From IMG/VR virus record IMGVR_UViG_3300025769_000203, positions 1 through 47,931 of that record: a stretch of 47,931 nt of DNA; one strand, written 5' to 3'. The position numbers and the translations under genes are program-made. A model generated the notes under the pieces. The model searched no databases. It had not been told where the DNA came from and saw nothing but the letters and a program-made list of their open reading frames with translations. Shown piece after piece: positions 20,966 to 29,735 of this stretch (position 1 is its first letter; every line of letters starts with the position of its first letter). This stretch comes from a virus.

Positions 20966-22990
20966 ATGGCGACGATCCCGGGCATTCTTCTTTTCGGCGG
21001 CACCGACCTACAGGGCGGGTCTGGGGGCGTGCCGGCGATCGTGTCGGTGGCGGACGTTCTCGCAGGCAAGGCCGCGACGCAGCTATTCGACCGTGACTTG
21101 CTGCGCATCATCCCCGATGACTCCGAAGGCGAGCCCGCAGCGGCCACGCTCTCGTGGTGGCCGTGGATGGATTTCAACCTGGGCGACCTTCTCACCGTCG
21201 ACAGCGCGACCGCAACCACGGTGACGGTTTCACCCGACCCCGGGTGGACAACGAACGAACACGCGGGCGCGAAGGTCTCGACGTCGTCGGCAAACCTCGG
21301 CCTCGACAACCAAGCGGTCGCGGTTATCAGCAACACCAGCGACACGCTAACAGTCGCGTCGTGGACGCTGACGCCGGTCGTTGCCGGGTCGCTCTGGCTC
21401 AACGAGGGCCGCTTCTCCGACTATGCGGCGCTCGTCGGATACCGGTCGCCTGACGAAATCCTCGCCGTTTCCGCCACCCGCGGTGGCGGTTCGGCCATCA
21501 CCGCGGGCGTCGGTGTCGGCTACGACGCGGGGCTCTTGGCCTATCTATGGGAAGACGTCTTTTCGTCGAGCCCGTATTTCGTCTGCGCGAAGTACTCGAA
21601 CACCCACGACGCCAGCGACTTCGCGTCGGCGGGTTCGCCCCGCACGACCGCCGAGAGCTACGTCGCGGCGGCCGAGGCCGCGTTCGCGCTCAAGTACCCG
21701 AGCGATACGCTGGAGTGGCGATACATCTTCGTGAACCACGTGCACCAGGACGTCGACGCGTGGATCGCCGAGCTACCTGCGTTCACGCAGCTACTCAGCT
21801 ACCAATCCGACCTCGAGGCCGAGATCACTTGGCTACGCGGCGCGACGATGGCCAACAACGCCAACGCACGTATCTTGCTGCCGAACCACAAGACCACGTT
21901 GCGGGAGGCCGACGCGACCGCGGCGGGCTCAGCCATCAACATGATGGGCACGTCGCACGCGGGGCACGCCCTCGTCGCGGCGGATGATTCGCTCGTGCGA
22001 ACGGTCGACTTTAACGGCCAGAACCCGCCGACGATCTCGGCGGAGCTCGCGTACTCGCCGGACGAGGACCAGATCGCCTACGCGGCTTCGTTCTACTGGC
22101 GCGAGGGTGCCAAGATGATCTCAAAGTCGATTGAGCTTTGGGAGAACGGCGACGGCACCGCGACCGACGGCGTCATGCCCGTTTACATCATCTTCGGCGA
22201 CAGCATCGAGACGGGCGAGATCACGACCGCGTATTCGACGGCGCTCGACTCCGACGTCTACACGGCGACCCCGCGCGACACCCGCCAACGAATCTGGAAC
22301 CGCACAAACCAGACCGTCGAGACCTACGACGCGCACACCAACACGCAGACGAGCGGCCAGTCGACGACGAACGTCGGCGCGCACTTCTCGCTTACGCACA
22401 AGCTCATGTTGCGCCACCCCGACACCGGGTTCGTGCTCATCCAGCGTGGCAGCGGCGGCAGCTCGCTTGCCGAAGAGGTGCAAGCATACGCCTCCGGTAG
22501 CTACGGTACGTGGCTCAGCAGCGTGAGCGGCGAGAACTGGGAAGAGTTCAATGACGACGTGACCAACTGCTACGCCGCGATCAACACGCAGTTCGGCAAG
22601 CAGGCGCAGCTACGCGCGATTTACGTTGGCCTCGGGACCAACGACGCGTTCACCGCAGGTGGCGGCACGTCCTTCGTCAACGCGCTCGACAACTTCGTCG
22701 CCGAGATGCGCGACAAGTGGGGCCACGTCGTCGAGGGCAAAGAGACCCCCGTCATCTGGCGTATGCCCCAGCTCGGCACGGCCAACCGGATATACGACGA
22801 GCTCATCACGATTCGCGCGGCGCTCACCGCGAAGGCGAAGGCGGACCCCCAGTTCACGGCGCACAACGTCGACGACCTGGAGCGCAAGGCCGACAACCTG
22901 CACGAGACCGCGGCGTCGAACGTCACCCGCGGCGAGCGCATCGACGACGAGATCGCGAAGATCGAGCTACCAAACTGCACCCGCGACTAA
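20966..22990 (+). CDS. SGNH-hydrolase/carbohydrate-esterase-like protein (675 aa)
   Basis: The C-terminal half has an SGNH/sialate O-acetylesterase-like layout: VYIIFGDSIETGEI (block I, Ser near 412), FVLIQRGSGGSSLAEE (Gly block), IYVGLGTNDAF (Asn block) and DNLHETAASN (Asp643, His646 catalytic pair). The N-terminal half is strand-rich and Thr/Ala/Ser-rich, with VTVSPDPGWTTNE typical of virion proteins. Removal of O-acetyl groups from surface polysaccharide during adsorption is the likely role if it is virion-borne. The start at ATG 20966 is preferred over 20936, which lies inside the lipoprotein gene. Confidence 0.7.
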   Translation: MATIPGILLFGGTDLQGGSGGVPAIVSVADVLAGKAATQLFDRDLLRIIPDDSEGEPAAATLSWWPWMDFNLGDLLTVDSATATTVTVSPDPGWTTNEHAGAKVSTSSANLGLDNQAVAVISNTSDTLTVASWTLTPVVAGSLWLNEGRFSDYAALVGYRSPDEILAVSATRGGGSAITAGVGVGYDAGLLAYLWEDVFSSSPYFVCAKYSNTHDASDFASAGSPRTTAESYVAAAEAAFALKYPSDTLEWRYIFVNHVHQDVDAWIAELPAFTQLLSYQSDLEAEITWLRGATMANNANARILLPNHKTTLREADATAAGSAINMMGTSHAGHALVAADDSLVRTVDFNGQNPPTISAELAYSPDEDQIAYAASFYWREGAKMISKSIELWENGDGTATDGVMPVYIIFGDSIETGEITTAYSTALDSDVYTATPRDTRQRIWNRTNQTVETYDAHTNTQTSGQSTTNVGAHFSLTHKLMLRHPDTGFVLIQRGSGGSSLAEEVQAYASGSYGTWLSSVSGENWEEFNDDVTNCYAAINTQFGKQAQLRAIYVGLGTNDAFTAGGGTSFVNALDNFVAEMRDKWGHVVEGKETPVIWRMPQLGTANRIYDELITIRAALTAKAKADPQFTAHNVDDLERKADNLHETAASNVTRGERIDDEIAKIELPNCTRD

Positions 22991-23023
22991 AGTCTCGGGG
23001 CCTCGCCGTCCGATAGCGGGCGT

Positions 23024-23161
23024 ATGCAATCACCAACCCGAAAGCTACTCCGCCTCGTCCTACGCAACACCCGGTGTCCGGATACCCGAGCTAAGGCGCT
23101 CCAGCTCCGGCGAGAGACCCGGGCCGCCGAAACCCGGTGGTCGCGGAGGGTCCGGCGGTGA
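23024..23161 (+). CDS. Basic 45-aa ORF
   Basis: The short ORF (MQSPTRKLLRLVLRNTRCPD...) is extremely Arg-rich and overlaps the GTG of the sigma/Fis-like gene by 4 bases (GTGA), the standard coupling in this genome. There is no clear ribosome-binding site and no family. It may be a small nucleic-acid-binding peptide or chance. Confidence 0.3.
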   Translation: MQSPTRKLLRLVLRNTRCPDTRAKALQLRRETRAAETRWSRRVRR

Positions 23162-23769
23162 GTTGCCTTACCAGTGACGAGGTCGCCCAGGCCAAGCGCA
23201 TAGCCGCGTGGGCGGGGCGAGCCGACAAGTGGGAGATCGTCGACGAGATCCGGCGCAACCGTGGGCGGGGGCTTGCCCCCCGGTGCCCGTTGACTGGCGC
23301 CGAGACGTCCCCAGACCCCGGCCCGCACGAGCTAGCCGAGAGGCGCGAAGCGGTCGAGCGGTTGCTTTGCCGGGTCGCCAAGCTCCCCGATGACTTGCGC
23401 TGGCTCGTCGAGCAACGGCTCGCCGGCGACAGGCTACAGGACACCGCGGAAGTGCTCGGGCTCACCTACTCGCGCGCGTGGCGGTTGTGGCGCAAGGCGC
23501 TCGACGGCATCATCAACCCGGTGGACGCCGCACCGGAAATCAGGATCAAGGCAATAGACGACGCCGAACTCGAGGCGATCCGGCCGATTGACGACGTCAA
23601 ACGCGAAGCGGTCGCCGCTGCGCTCCGGGCCACCCGTGGTGACGTAGAGCACGCCGCGCGGCGGCTAAAGGTGGGCAAGGCAACGCTATACCGGTGGCTT
23701 AAACGGTGGGGCCTGCTCGCCGTCGGCTACACCGCCCCGGCAGATTCCGGGCCCCTTGACGGTGGGTAG
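23158..23769 (+). CDS. Sigma-region-4-like plus Fis-type HTH regulator (203 aa)
   Basis: Two DNA-binding modules are visible. The first, AKLPDDLRWLVEQRLAGDRL followed by QDTAEVLGLTYSRAWRLWRK, looks like sigma-70 region 4. The second, VKREAVAAALRATRGDVEHA followed by ARRLKVGKATLYRWLKRWGL, is a Fis/NtrC-type C-terminal HTH. The combination suggests a phage transcription factor, perhaps the activator of the late head operon that begins right after it. I start at GTG 23158, which has GGAGGGT upstream and overlaps the previous small ORF; GTG 23137 is the longer alternative. Confidence 0.75.
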   Translation: MSCLTSDEVAQAKRIAAWAGRADKWEIVDEIRRNRGRGLAPRCPLTGAETSPDPGPHELAERREAVERLLCRVAKLPDDLRWLVEQRLAGDRLQDTAEVLGLTYSRAWRLWRKALDGIINPVDAAPEIRIKAIDDAELEAIRPIDDVKREAVAAALRATRGDVEHAARRLKVGKATLYRWLKRWGLLAVGYTAPADSGPLDGG

Positions 23770-23772
23770 CTA

Positions 23773-23799
23773 TTGACCTACGGCCCGCCGTGCTATCGT
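23773..23799 (+). promoter_or_regulatory. Late promoter candidate TTGACC-15-TATCGT, 7 bases before the ATG
   Basis: TTGACC (23773-23778), a 15-base spacer and TATCGT (23794-23799) precede the ATG at 23807 by 7 bases. It lies between the regulator gene and the first head gene and would start the structural operon. Confidence 0.55.
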
Positions 23800-23806
23800 G
23801 TGGGCT

Positions 23807-24082
23807 ATGGTCAAGCTCACCGAAGCAGAGAATCTCGCGGCGCTCAAAGCCGCCAAGGCGCGCGGCGCACGCGTGCACGGGCAGCTCGACACCAAGTCGG
23901 CGAAGATTGTTGCCGAAGAGCAAGCGAAGATGCTTGCCAAGCGCCCGGGCGTCAAGATGACCGCCGCCGAGGCCGCGACCGAAGAGTCGATGCGGTCCGC
24001 CGGAGAACTGGCGCAAGAGGCCGCGGCAAACGGCGAGACTGACGAGCCGATGGGCCAGCCGATCGCGGGCGGGGGCGCCTAG
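23807..24082 (+). CDS. Hypothetical protein before the portal (91 aa)
   Basis: The protein starts MVKLTEAENLAALKAAKARG and is Ala/Glu/Lys-rich and helical, with a flexible Gly end. A longer GTG start at 23798 is in frame but would overlap the -10 box. It resembles short helical proteins found next to portal genes, but no family is recognised. The portal begins 3 bases after its stop. Confidence 0.65.
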   Translation: MVKLTEAENLAALKAAKARGARVHGQLDTKSAKIVAEEQAKMLAKRPGVKMTAAEAATEESMRSAGELAQEAAANGETDEPMGQPIAGGGA

Positions 24083-24085
24083 CCC

Positions 24086-25462
24086 ATGACTACCGAGCTC
24101 CGCACGCGCAACCAAGCGCAGCAAATCTACGTCCGCGCATTGTCGTCGACGTGGCGCAACAACATCGAGCTACACGACCCGAGCTTGTGGTTGCTGCGCG
24201 AGCCGGAGCTCGAAGAGAAGATGCTACGCGATGCCGACATCGCGCACGCGGTGCAATACCGGCGCCACATGATCGCCGGCCAGCGGTGGTCGTGTGTGCC
24301 CCGCGTCGAGGGCTCCGCCCGGGCACCGATGGCGGTGGCGATCGCTACCGAACTCGTCGACGGCATCAAGAACTTCACGCAAGCGCGGCTCAACCTCGCG
24401 CGCGCGTTCTTCTCCGGGTCCCGTTTCGGCTACATCCACGGCGAGGCCCGCCGGCTCAAGATCGGCGACGGCATCGAGCGCACGTGGTGGGTGCCGACTC
24501 AGATCGAGGACCGCGACAAGCGGTTCTACCGGATCGTGCCGGAGCACGACAACACAACCGGCTCGCTCAAAGCGCACTGGGAAGTGTGGGACATCGTCGA
24601 AACGCAGTTCAAGCCTGAGAGTGTCGACGACTGGAAGCAGACAATCCGCCACGTCTACCAGGACGACCAAGCGTCGCTCGGCCACGGCCGCGCGCTGCGT
24701 GAGGCGCTCGGGTGGTGGTGGTACGCCAAGACGCACGTCTTCAACGAGTCGCTACAGGCCGTGGAGCGTTTCGCGCAAGGGATCATCACCGCGAAGATCG
24801 ACGGTGCCCGCGATGCCGATACGGGCATGCCGAACACCGAGCTAATCAACGAGTGGCGGCGAGTGCTCGAGGACCTCCGCTCCCGTCACGTGCTCGTATA
24901 CGATTCGGCGGACCAGATCGAAACGGTGAGCATGAGCAGCGAGGGGTGGCAGTTGCTCCATACGATCCGCGACGAGTTGCGAACCACAATCTTCACGTTG
25001 ATTCTCGGTGCGAACCTCACCACGCAAGCGAGCGAAGGCGGCAGCTACGCCTTGGCCCAGGTGCAAGAGAACAGCACCGAAGCCCTCGTGCAGTATGACC
25101 GCGAGACGCTCGAAGAGACGCTCACCGACCACTTGCTCGGGTGCCTCTGGTTCAAGAACCACGCCAACTTGGTCGAGCTCGGCATCGCCGAAGAGAAGCC
25201 CCGCTTCTCGATTGTGCAAGAGAAGCGCGAAGACCCGAAGGAACGCGCCGACGTCGCGGCCGTGCTCAACGGCATGGGCGTAGAGCTATCGCGCGCCGAC
25301 GTGCTCGAGCAAACCGGATTCCGCCAACCGGAGCCGGGCGAAGAAGTCATCGAGAAGGCGGAGCCCGTCGACCCGTTCGGCGGCATGTTGAGTGCACCCC
25401 AAGGGCCGGGCGGCGGCCAAGGGCCTTTCCCGGCACCGAAACTTCCGTTCAAGAAGGGCTAA
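24086..25462 (+). CDS. Portal protein, Mu gp29-like (DUF935)
   Basis: This 458-aa protein matches the DUF935/Mu gp29 portal family. Signatures include the N-terminal RDADIAHAVQYRRHMIAGQRW, the mid-region WWWYAKTHVFNESLQAVERFAQG, LVYDSADQIE, then FTLILGANLTTQASEGGSYALAQVQ and a Pro/Gly-rich C terminus. It forms the dodecameric DNA gate at the capsid vertex, to which TerL docks. It is followed by the Mu-like minor head, protease and capsid genes, in the usual order apart from one inserted structural gene. Confidence 0.92.
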   Translation: MTTELRTRNQAQQIYVRALSSTWRNNIELHDPSLWLLREPELEEKMLRDADIAHAVQYRRHMIAGQRWSCVPRVEGSARAPMAVAIATELVDGIKNFTQARLNLARAFFSGSRFGYIHGEARRLKIGDGIERTWWVPTQIEDRDKRFYRIVPEHDNTTGSLKAHWEVWDIVETQFKPESVDDWKQTIRHVYQDDQASLGHGRALREALGWWWYAKTHVFNESLQAVERFAQGIITAKIDGARDADTGMPNTELINEWRRVLEDLRSRHVLVYDSADQIETVSMSSEGWQLLHTIRDELRTTIFTLILGANLTTQASEGGSYALAQVQENSTEALVQYDRETLEETLTDHLLGCLWFKNHANLVELGIAEEKPRFSIVQEKREDPKERADVAAVLNGMGVELSRADVLEQTGFRQPEPGEEVIEKAEPVDPFGGMLSAPQGPGGGQGPFPAPKLPFKKG

Positions 25463-25465
25463 CAG

Positions 25466-26272
25466 ATGGGCGTTCGCGGTGTAATCCCTGGGGTTGCCAC
25501 AACCCGGCACGTAGAGCTACTGGCCGCGCAACGCGCGGCACCGGCCGACCTATTGACCATCCACAAGTTCGGCAAGAACAGAGCCGTGGGCACAACCTTC
25601 GCCCCCGTCGCGCTCGGAGGCATCTACCGCACTCCGGGCGTAGGCGCGGAGACCGCGCTACGAATCAAAGCCGGGGGGAACGCCGCCGACACAGCGGCGG
25701 GCGCCGGTGCCCGCGAGGTCACGCTCTACGGTGTCGACGCGACCGGCGCGGAGGTCTCCGAAGCCGTCGCTACGGCCGGCATCGCCGCGTCGGCGGCGAC
25801 CACGACGGAGTTCCTACGGCTATTCCGCGTAGTGGTCACCGGGTCCGGCACATACGCGTCGGCTAGCGCAGGGTCGCACGCGGGCGCGATCACCATCGAG
25901 AACGCAGCAGGCACCGAGGATTGGGCGAGCATTCAAGCCTCCGACTTCCCGAGGGGTCAGTCAGAGATCGGCGCCTACACCGTCCCGGCGGGGTGGACAG
26001 CGTTCCTTTACTACGCGGCGATCTTCACCGACTCGACGAAGCGCACCGACGTCTTGTGCTTCCGCCGCGGGGGCGTGCTCATCACGGCCGCGCCGTTCGA
26101 GGCCATGCGGCTAGTGTTCGAGACGCAGGCCCGGGGCAGCGAAGAAGAGGTCACCTTCGGGCTACCGGTGAGGTTTCCCGAAAACACCGACGTCGGCTTT
26201 ATGGCAAAGGTGGACTCGGGCACCGCCGAAGTCGACGTCGACTTTGAGCTCCTACTTATTCGGAACACATGA
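25466..26272 (+). CDS. Virion structural protein (268 aa)
   Basis: It begins MGVRGVIPGVATTRHVELLA, followed by LTIHKFGKNRAVGTTFAPVA and NAADTAAGAGAREVTLYGVDA. This sequence pattern (HKFGRN..., NDTAAGSGARTV...GLD) is known to me from uncharacterised virion proteins of marine and other phages. The rest is strand-rich with an Ala/Thr/Gly-rich core, consistent with a trimeric jelly-roll-like decoration or fibre. Its position between portal and MuF is unusual. It ends with a 4-base overlap into the MuF gene. Confidence 0.7.
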   Translation: MGVRGVIPGVATTRHVELLAAQRAAPADLLTIHKFGKNRAVGTTFAPVALGGIYRTPGVGAETALRIKAGGNAADTAAGAGAREVTLYGVDATGAEVSEAVATAGIAASAATTTEFLRLFRVVVTGSGTYASASAGSHAGAITIENAAGTEDWASIQASDFPRGQSEIGAYTVPAGWTAFLYYAAIFTDSTKRTDVLCFRRGGVLITAAPFEAMRLVFETQARGSEEEVTFGLPVRFPENTDVGFMAKVDSGTAEVDVDFELLLIRNT

Positions 26273-27168
26273 GCCAAGCCGACAAGATCATCGAGTCACG
26301 CGGCGCGCGCTATGCCCGCGTCTACTTCGGGGCCATTCACGACCTCTACGTCGCGACGGTCCGGGGCAACGCTCCGGCCGCACGGTCGGCGCGCGAGCGC
26401 CTGGGCAAAGCGATCGCCGAGACGATGGGCGCCGCGGAGATCGTCGGCGCAAAGCTGGCCCTGGCCGCAGCGGTGCGGGGGTCGAACTTCGCCGCCGAGC
26501 AAACGGTCATCCCGAACGTGTCGCTCGCCGAGGCCCTCGACGACTTCGTCTCGAGGACACCGAAGGTAGTGCGCAGTGCGGCCGAAAGGACCGCGCAGCG
26601 CATCGCCGAGCTATACACCGAAGACCGCGTCGTCGCGTTCGTGCGCGCCGCCGAAGAGTCGGTCACGCGCGAGGCTCAGTCGTTCATCGCTCGGGCTTTG
26701 CGGGAAGGCATCGGAGAGGGCGAGGCGGGCCAACGCCTTGCTATGTCCGTGAACCAGATCCGCGAAGGCACCGAGGCTTGGTCGGAGGGTTACGCACGGA
26801 TGGCGTTCCGAACGAACGTCAACACCGCCGTAACCGCCGGCCGCTTTCGTGCGTCGCAAGACCCCGACGTCAAGCTCGTGGTGCCGGCGTTCCGGTTCGA
26901 TGCCGTCGGCGACTCCGACACCCGACACAACCACGACGCGGCCGACGGCATCATCCTCACCGTCGACAACCCGGCGTGGAATCGCATCGCCCCGCCCCTC
27001 GGCTACAACTGCCGGTGCCAAGTATCCCACGTGTCGGTTATGGAGCTCGACGCGATGAATCGTTTGCGCGCTGACGGGTCGGTCATCGAAGACCGCATCC
27101 CGAGTGACGCTTTCCCCGACGACGGTTTCCGCCACGGCGGGCGCCCTGACCTCTTCGTGAGCGTATGA
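26269..27168 (+). CDS. MuF/SPP1 gp7-like minor head protein
   Basis: The 299-aa protein shows the phage_Mu_F (PF04233) signature near the C terminus: an RTNVNTAVTAGRF helix, then DSDTRHNHDAADGI, NPAWNRIAPPLGYNCRCQVS. The N-terminal two thirds are helical. Members bind the portal and are packaged in the capsid; some are ejected with DNA. No C-terminal toxin domain is fused, since the protein ends about 50 residues after the CRC motif. Confidence 0.92.
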   Translation: MSQADKIIESRGARYARVYFGAIHDLYVATVRGNAPAARSARERLGKAIAETMGAAEIVGAKLALAAAVRGSNFAAEQTVIPNVSLAEALDDFVSRTPKVVRSAAERTAQRIAELYTEDRVVAFVRAAEESVTREAQSFIARALREGIGEGEAGQRLAMSVNQIREGTEAWSEGYARMAFRTNVNTAVTAGRFRASQDPDVKLVVPAFRFDAVGDSDTRHNHDAADGIILTVDNPAWNRIAPPLGYNCRCQVSHVSVMELDAMNRLRADGSVIEDRIPSDAFPDDGFRHGGRPDLFVSV

Positions 27169-27368
27169 CCGAAGAATGGGACGACACATATCGGAAGTTC
27201 CGGCACATCGCGGCACGCGAAGGCGTGAAGCGAACCGCCGAGAGCGTGCCGACTGACCCGAGCAACCTATACAAGCTACTCCGCGGCGACACGCAAAGGC
27301 CGTCGCGGGCCGTTCGCGCCGGCATCGAGCGCGTCGTCAAGGAACACGAACAGGACGAAGAACAATGA
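27165..27368 (+). CDS. Small HTH protein (67 aa)
   Basis: The protein starts MTEEWDDTYRKFRHIAAREG, followed by ESVPTDPSNLYKLLRGDTQR and PSRAVRAGIERVVKEHEQDE. The middle matches the second half of lambda-repressor-type HTH domains (a bipartite recognition turn and RGDTQRPS loop). It is embedded in the head operon with 4-base overlaps on both sides. A DNA-binding role is likely, and its target could be the phage's own operators. Confidence 0.7.
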   Translation: MTEEWDDTYRKFRHIAAREGVKRTAESVPTDPSNLYKLLRGDTQRPSRAVRAGIERVVKEHEQDEEQ

Positions 27369-27670
27369 ACGACTACCGCACCGAACTCGCCACAGTCATC
27401 GCCGACACGTCGCCGGGTGCTAACACCGATATTTTCGGGGCAGACTTCCAGCTTAAGCGGGCGGGCAACCTGCTGCGCATCACCGCGCAATGCGCTAGCG
27501 ACGTGACCTTGTCGCTCGTGCCGAGTTCGGGTACCGCGGTAGCCCTCGGGACTGTCGGCGCGTCCGCCGTCACTTTCGAGGTTGCGGTCGACCAGGGGCG
27601 GACGTGGAACGCCCAGATCAACGGCGCCGTCGCCGTGCATCACCTAGTTGTAGTTGAGGTGCAAGCATGA
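27365..27670 (+). CDS. Small strand-rich structural protein (101 aa)
   Basis: The protein (MNDYRTELATVIADTSPGAN...) is beta-rich, with SLVPSSGTAVALGTVGASAV and WNAQINGAVAVHHLVVVEV, typical of small phage decoration or fibre-base proteins. No family is recognised. It is coupled by ATGA overlaps to the HTH gene upstream and the protease downstream. Confidence 0.65.
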   Translation: MNDYRTELATVIADTSPGANTDIFGADFQLKRAGNLLRITAQCASDVTLSLVPSSGTAVALGTVGASAVTFEVAVDQGRTWNAQINGAVAVHHLVVVEVQA

Positions 27671-29199
27671 AGTACCGCACTTCCCGTAACACGCAAGGAC
27701 ACCTCGTGGTGCACCGCGTGCCTATCTTCGTCGCGTGCACGCGCGGCGACTTCGAGTTCGACGACGAGTGGATCACGTCGGCGGTGCTCGCCGCGAAGCT
27801 GGCGGAAGCTGACGGCTACATGCCGCCGCTACACATCCGCCACCACGGCGAAGACACCCCGGCCGAGCCCGCGGGCTTCTTCCGCGTCGTCGGTGCCGAC
27901 CCGATCTCGTTCAAGGGCGACCAAAAGCTCGCGATATTCGCTGACCTTGTCATCACGCAACCGTGGGTCGAAGACGACGTGCTCGCTATGCGACTCCCCT
28001 ACCGCTCGGTTGAAATCTTCAACGTCGACAAGCCGGTCATCGACTCACTGGCGTTGCTCAACCACGAGCCGCCGTACTTGCAGTTGCCAATGCTCATGGT
28101 GGACCAACCAGCCGCAGACACCACAGGCGGGCCACCGACCAGCGGGCAGCTTGTGCGTCTGGCAAATGCCACTATCTCCAACCCGTGGAAAGCGGAGGGC
28201 TACTCGAAGGCCAATCCCGTGGTAGCGTGCTTCCGGCACGGCACCGCCGCGCACTTCTTCACGCAGGACACCGACGACATGAAGATCGAAACCAAGACCG
28301 ACGGCGAGAAGGGCGAGAAGTTCGCCGACGACTCGAAGAACCCGTTTGAGTCTGGCGACGAGACGCCCGCAGATGGTGACGTCGCCGGTGTCGAAGACGA
28401 CCCGAACAACCCCGAAGACGGTGGCGAGGCTATGGAAGCCTCGACGTCGGATTCGATCAAAGCGATCTGTGAGACGATCAAGAGCGGCGCCATTTCGGTT
28501 GCCGACCTCGAGGCGCTCAAGCAGTCAATCATCGAAGTTCTCGGCGGCAACGACGAGAACAGCGAAGAGGAACCCCCCACCGAAGAAAAGGCGGCCGCGC
28601 CCGCCCCATCCCCTGGCGAAGCCATGAAGAACCAACCGAAGACCGACGACGCGGCCAGCAAGGCGAAGGCCGACAACGACACCCCGACGACCGAGAAGAA
28701 GGTCGACACGAAGGCCGCCCCGAGCGCCGACCTTGCGTCGCAGTTCGCCGCCCTCGCGGGCGAGAACAAGGCACTCAAGGCCCGACTCGACGAGAAGGAC
28801 GCCTCGGAGCAACGCCGCAACGACGTTGCCGATGCGGTCAAGCGCCTCGAAGGTCGCCCGCTGGGTTCGAACCTCGAAGCCGACCTCGTCGCGTTCCACG
28901 AAGAGCACGGCGCCGCCGCGTTCAAGGGCTACGTCGACAAGATGGAGGCGACTTTCGCCGAACTCGGCGGCAACACCGACGGTGGCAAGGCGGCCTCGTT
29001 CGCCCGCGACCCGAAGACGCCGGCACCGGCTCTGGCCTACACGGAGCAGGGCACCGACGCCGTCGAGAAGGCGGCCAAGTTCGCTCGTGAATACGAAGAG
29101 CTCAAGGCCGTCCGTGGCACTCGCATGAGTTGCGAGCGTTACGTCGAAATCAACATGGGCAAGATCGGCATCGACAAGCCCGCCGCCGCTGCGAAGTAG
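27667..29199 (+). CDS. Head maturation protease fused to scaffold
   Basis: The 510-aa protein has an N-terminal domain like the Mu gpI-type prohead protease (MPPLHIRHHGEDTPAEPAGF, IFADLVITQPWVEDDVLAMR, YRSVEIFNVDKPVIDSLALL), in which buried His and Ser residues are the likely catalytic ones. A long acidic, low-complexity linker (about 205-350) is followed by a coiled-coil scaffold region (FAALAGENKALKARLDEKDA and RRNDVADAVKRL). The fused order matches phages in which the scaffold is cleaved during capsid maturation. It directly precedes decoration and capsid genes. Confidence 0.82.
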   Translation: MKYRTSRNTQGHLVVHRVPIFVACTRGDFEFDDEWITSAVLAAKLAEADGYMPPLHIRHHGEDTPAEPAGFFRVVGADPISFKGDQKLAIFADLVITQPWVEDDVLAMRLPYRSVEIFNVDKPVIDSLALLNHEPPYLQLPMLMVDQPAADTTGGPPTSGQLVRLANATISNPWKAEGYSKANPVVACFRHGTAAHFFTQDTDDMKIETKTDGEKGEKFADDSKNPFESGDETPADGDVAGVEDDPNNPEDGGEAMEASTSDSIKAICETIKSGAISVADLEALKQSIIEVLGGNDENSEEEPPTEEKAAAPAPSPGEAMKNQPKTDDAASKAKADNDTPTTEKKVDTKAAPSADLASQFAALAGENKALKARLDEKDASEQRRNDVADAVKRLEGRPLGSNLEADLVAFHEEHGAAAFKGYVDKMEATFAELGGNTDGGKAASFARDPKTPAPALAYTEQGTDAVEKAAKFAREYEELKAVRGTRMSCERYVEINMGKIGIDKPAAAAK

Positions 29200-29237
29200 C
29201 GGCCCCATCACCCCTACCCACAACCAGGATTTGACCC

Positions 29238-29717
29238 ATGGCCGACCTCGGCGCAAACAGAGTTCACAAGACGTCGCCCCGCAGCGGGGCCAACAGCTAC
29301 CCGATTGCGAACGGGGTAACGCTCTACCCGGGCGCCCTCGTCGCGCTGGAAGGCGGCTACCTCAACCACTGGGCCGACGGCGCGAACGACGTGTTCGTCG
29401 GTATCGTCCTAGGTGACGCCCTCGGCGTTTCGCCGGGCTCCGGTCTCGTGGGCGACACCAGCGCAACCCCGATCCCCGAGGCGCGCGTCGATCAATCCGG
29501 CGTTACCTTGATGCACCTGGGCTCGGTCGGCGGCACCCCGACGCAGGCCAAGGTGGGCGACCTCGTCTATTCCGCAGACAGCGACACCGACTCAATCACC
29601 CTGACGATCGGCGCGCTCAACCACCCGATCGGCTACATGAGCCGGTTCCGTTCGGCGACTGACGTCGACGTGACACTCTTCACCCCGGCCGAGATGCTGG
29701 CCCAGGCCACCGCCTAA
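29238..29717 (+). CDS. Head decoration protein-like (159 aa)
   Basis: The protein is Gly/Asp/Val-rich and strand-forming (PIANGVTLYPGALVALEGGY, DVFVGIVLGDALGVSPGSG, GDLVYSADSDTDSITL). It sits between scaffold and capsid, the standard place for DUF2190- or lambda-D-like decoration proteins. It should bind the outside of the capsid. AGGA lies 8 bases before the ATG. Confidence 0.75.
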   Translation: MADLGANRVHKTSPRSGANSYPIANGVTLYPGALVALEGGYLNHWADGANDVFVGIVLGDALGVSPGSGLVGDTSATPIPEARVDQSGVTLMHLGSVGGTPTQAKVGDLVYSADSDTDSITLTIGALNHPIGYMSRFRSATDVDVTLFTPAEMLAQATA

Positions 29718-29735
29718 AACCAAAGGTAACGAACG

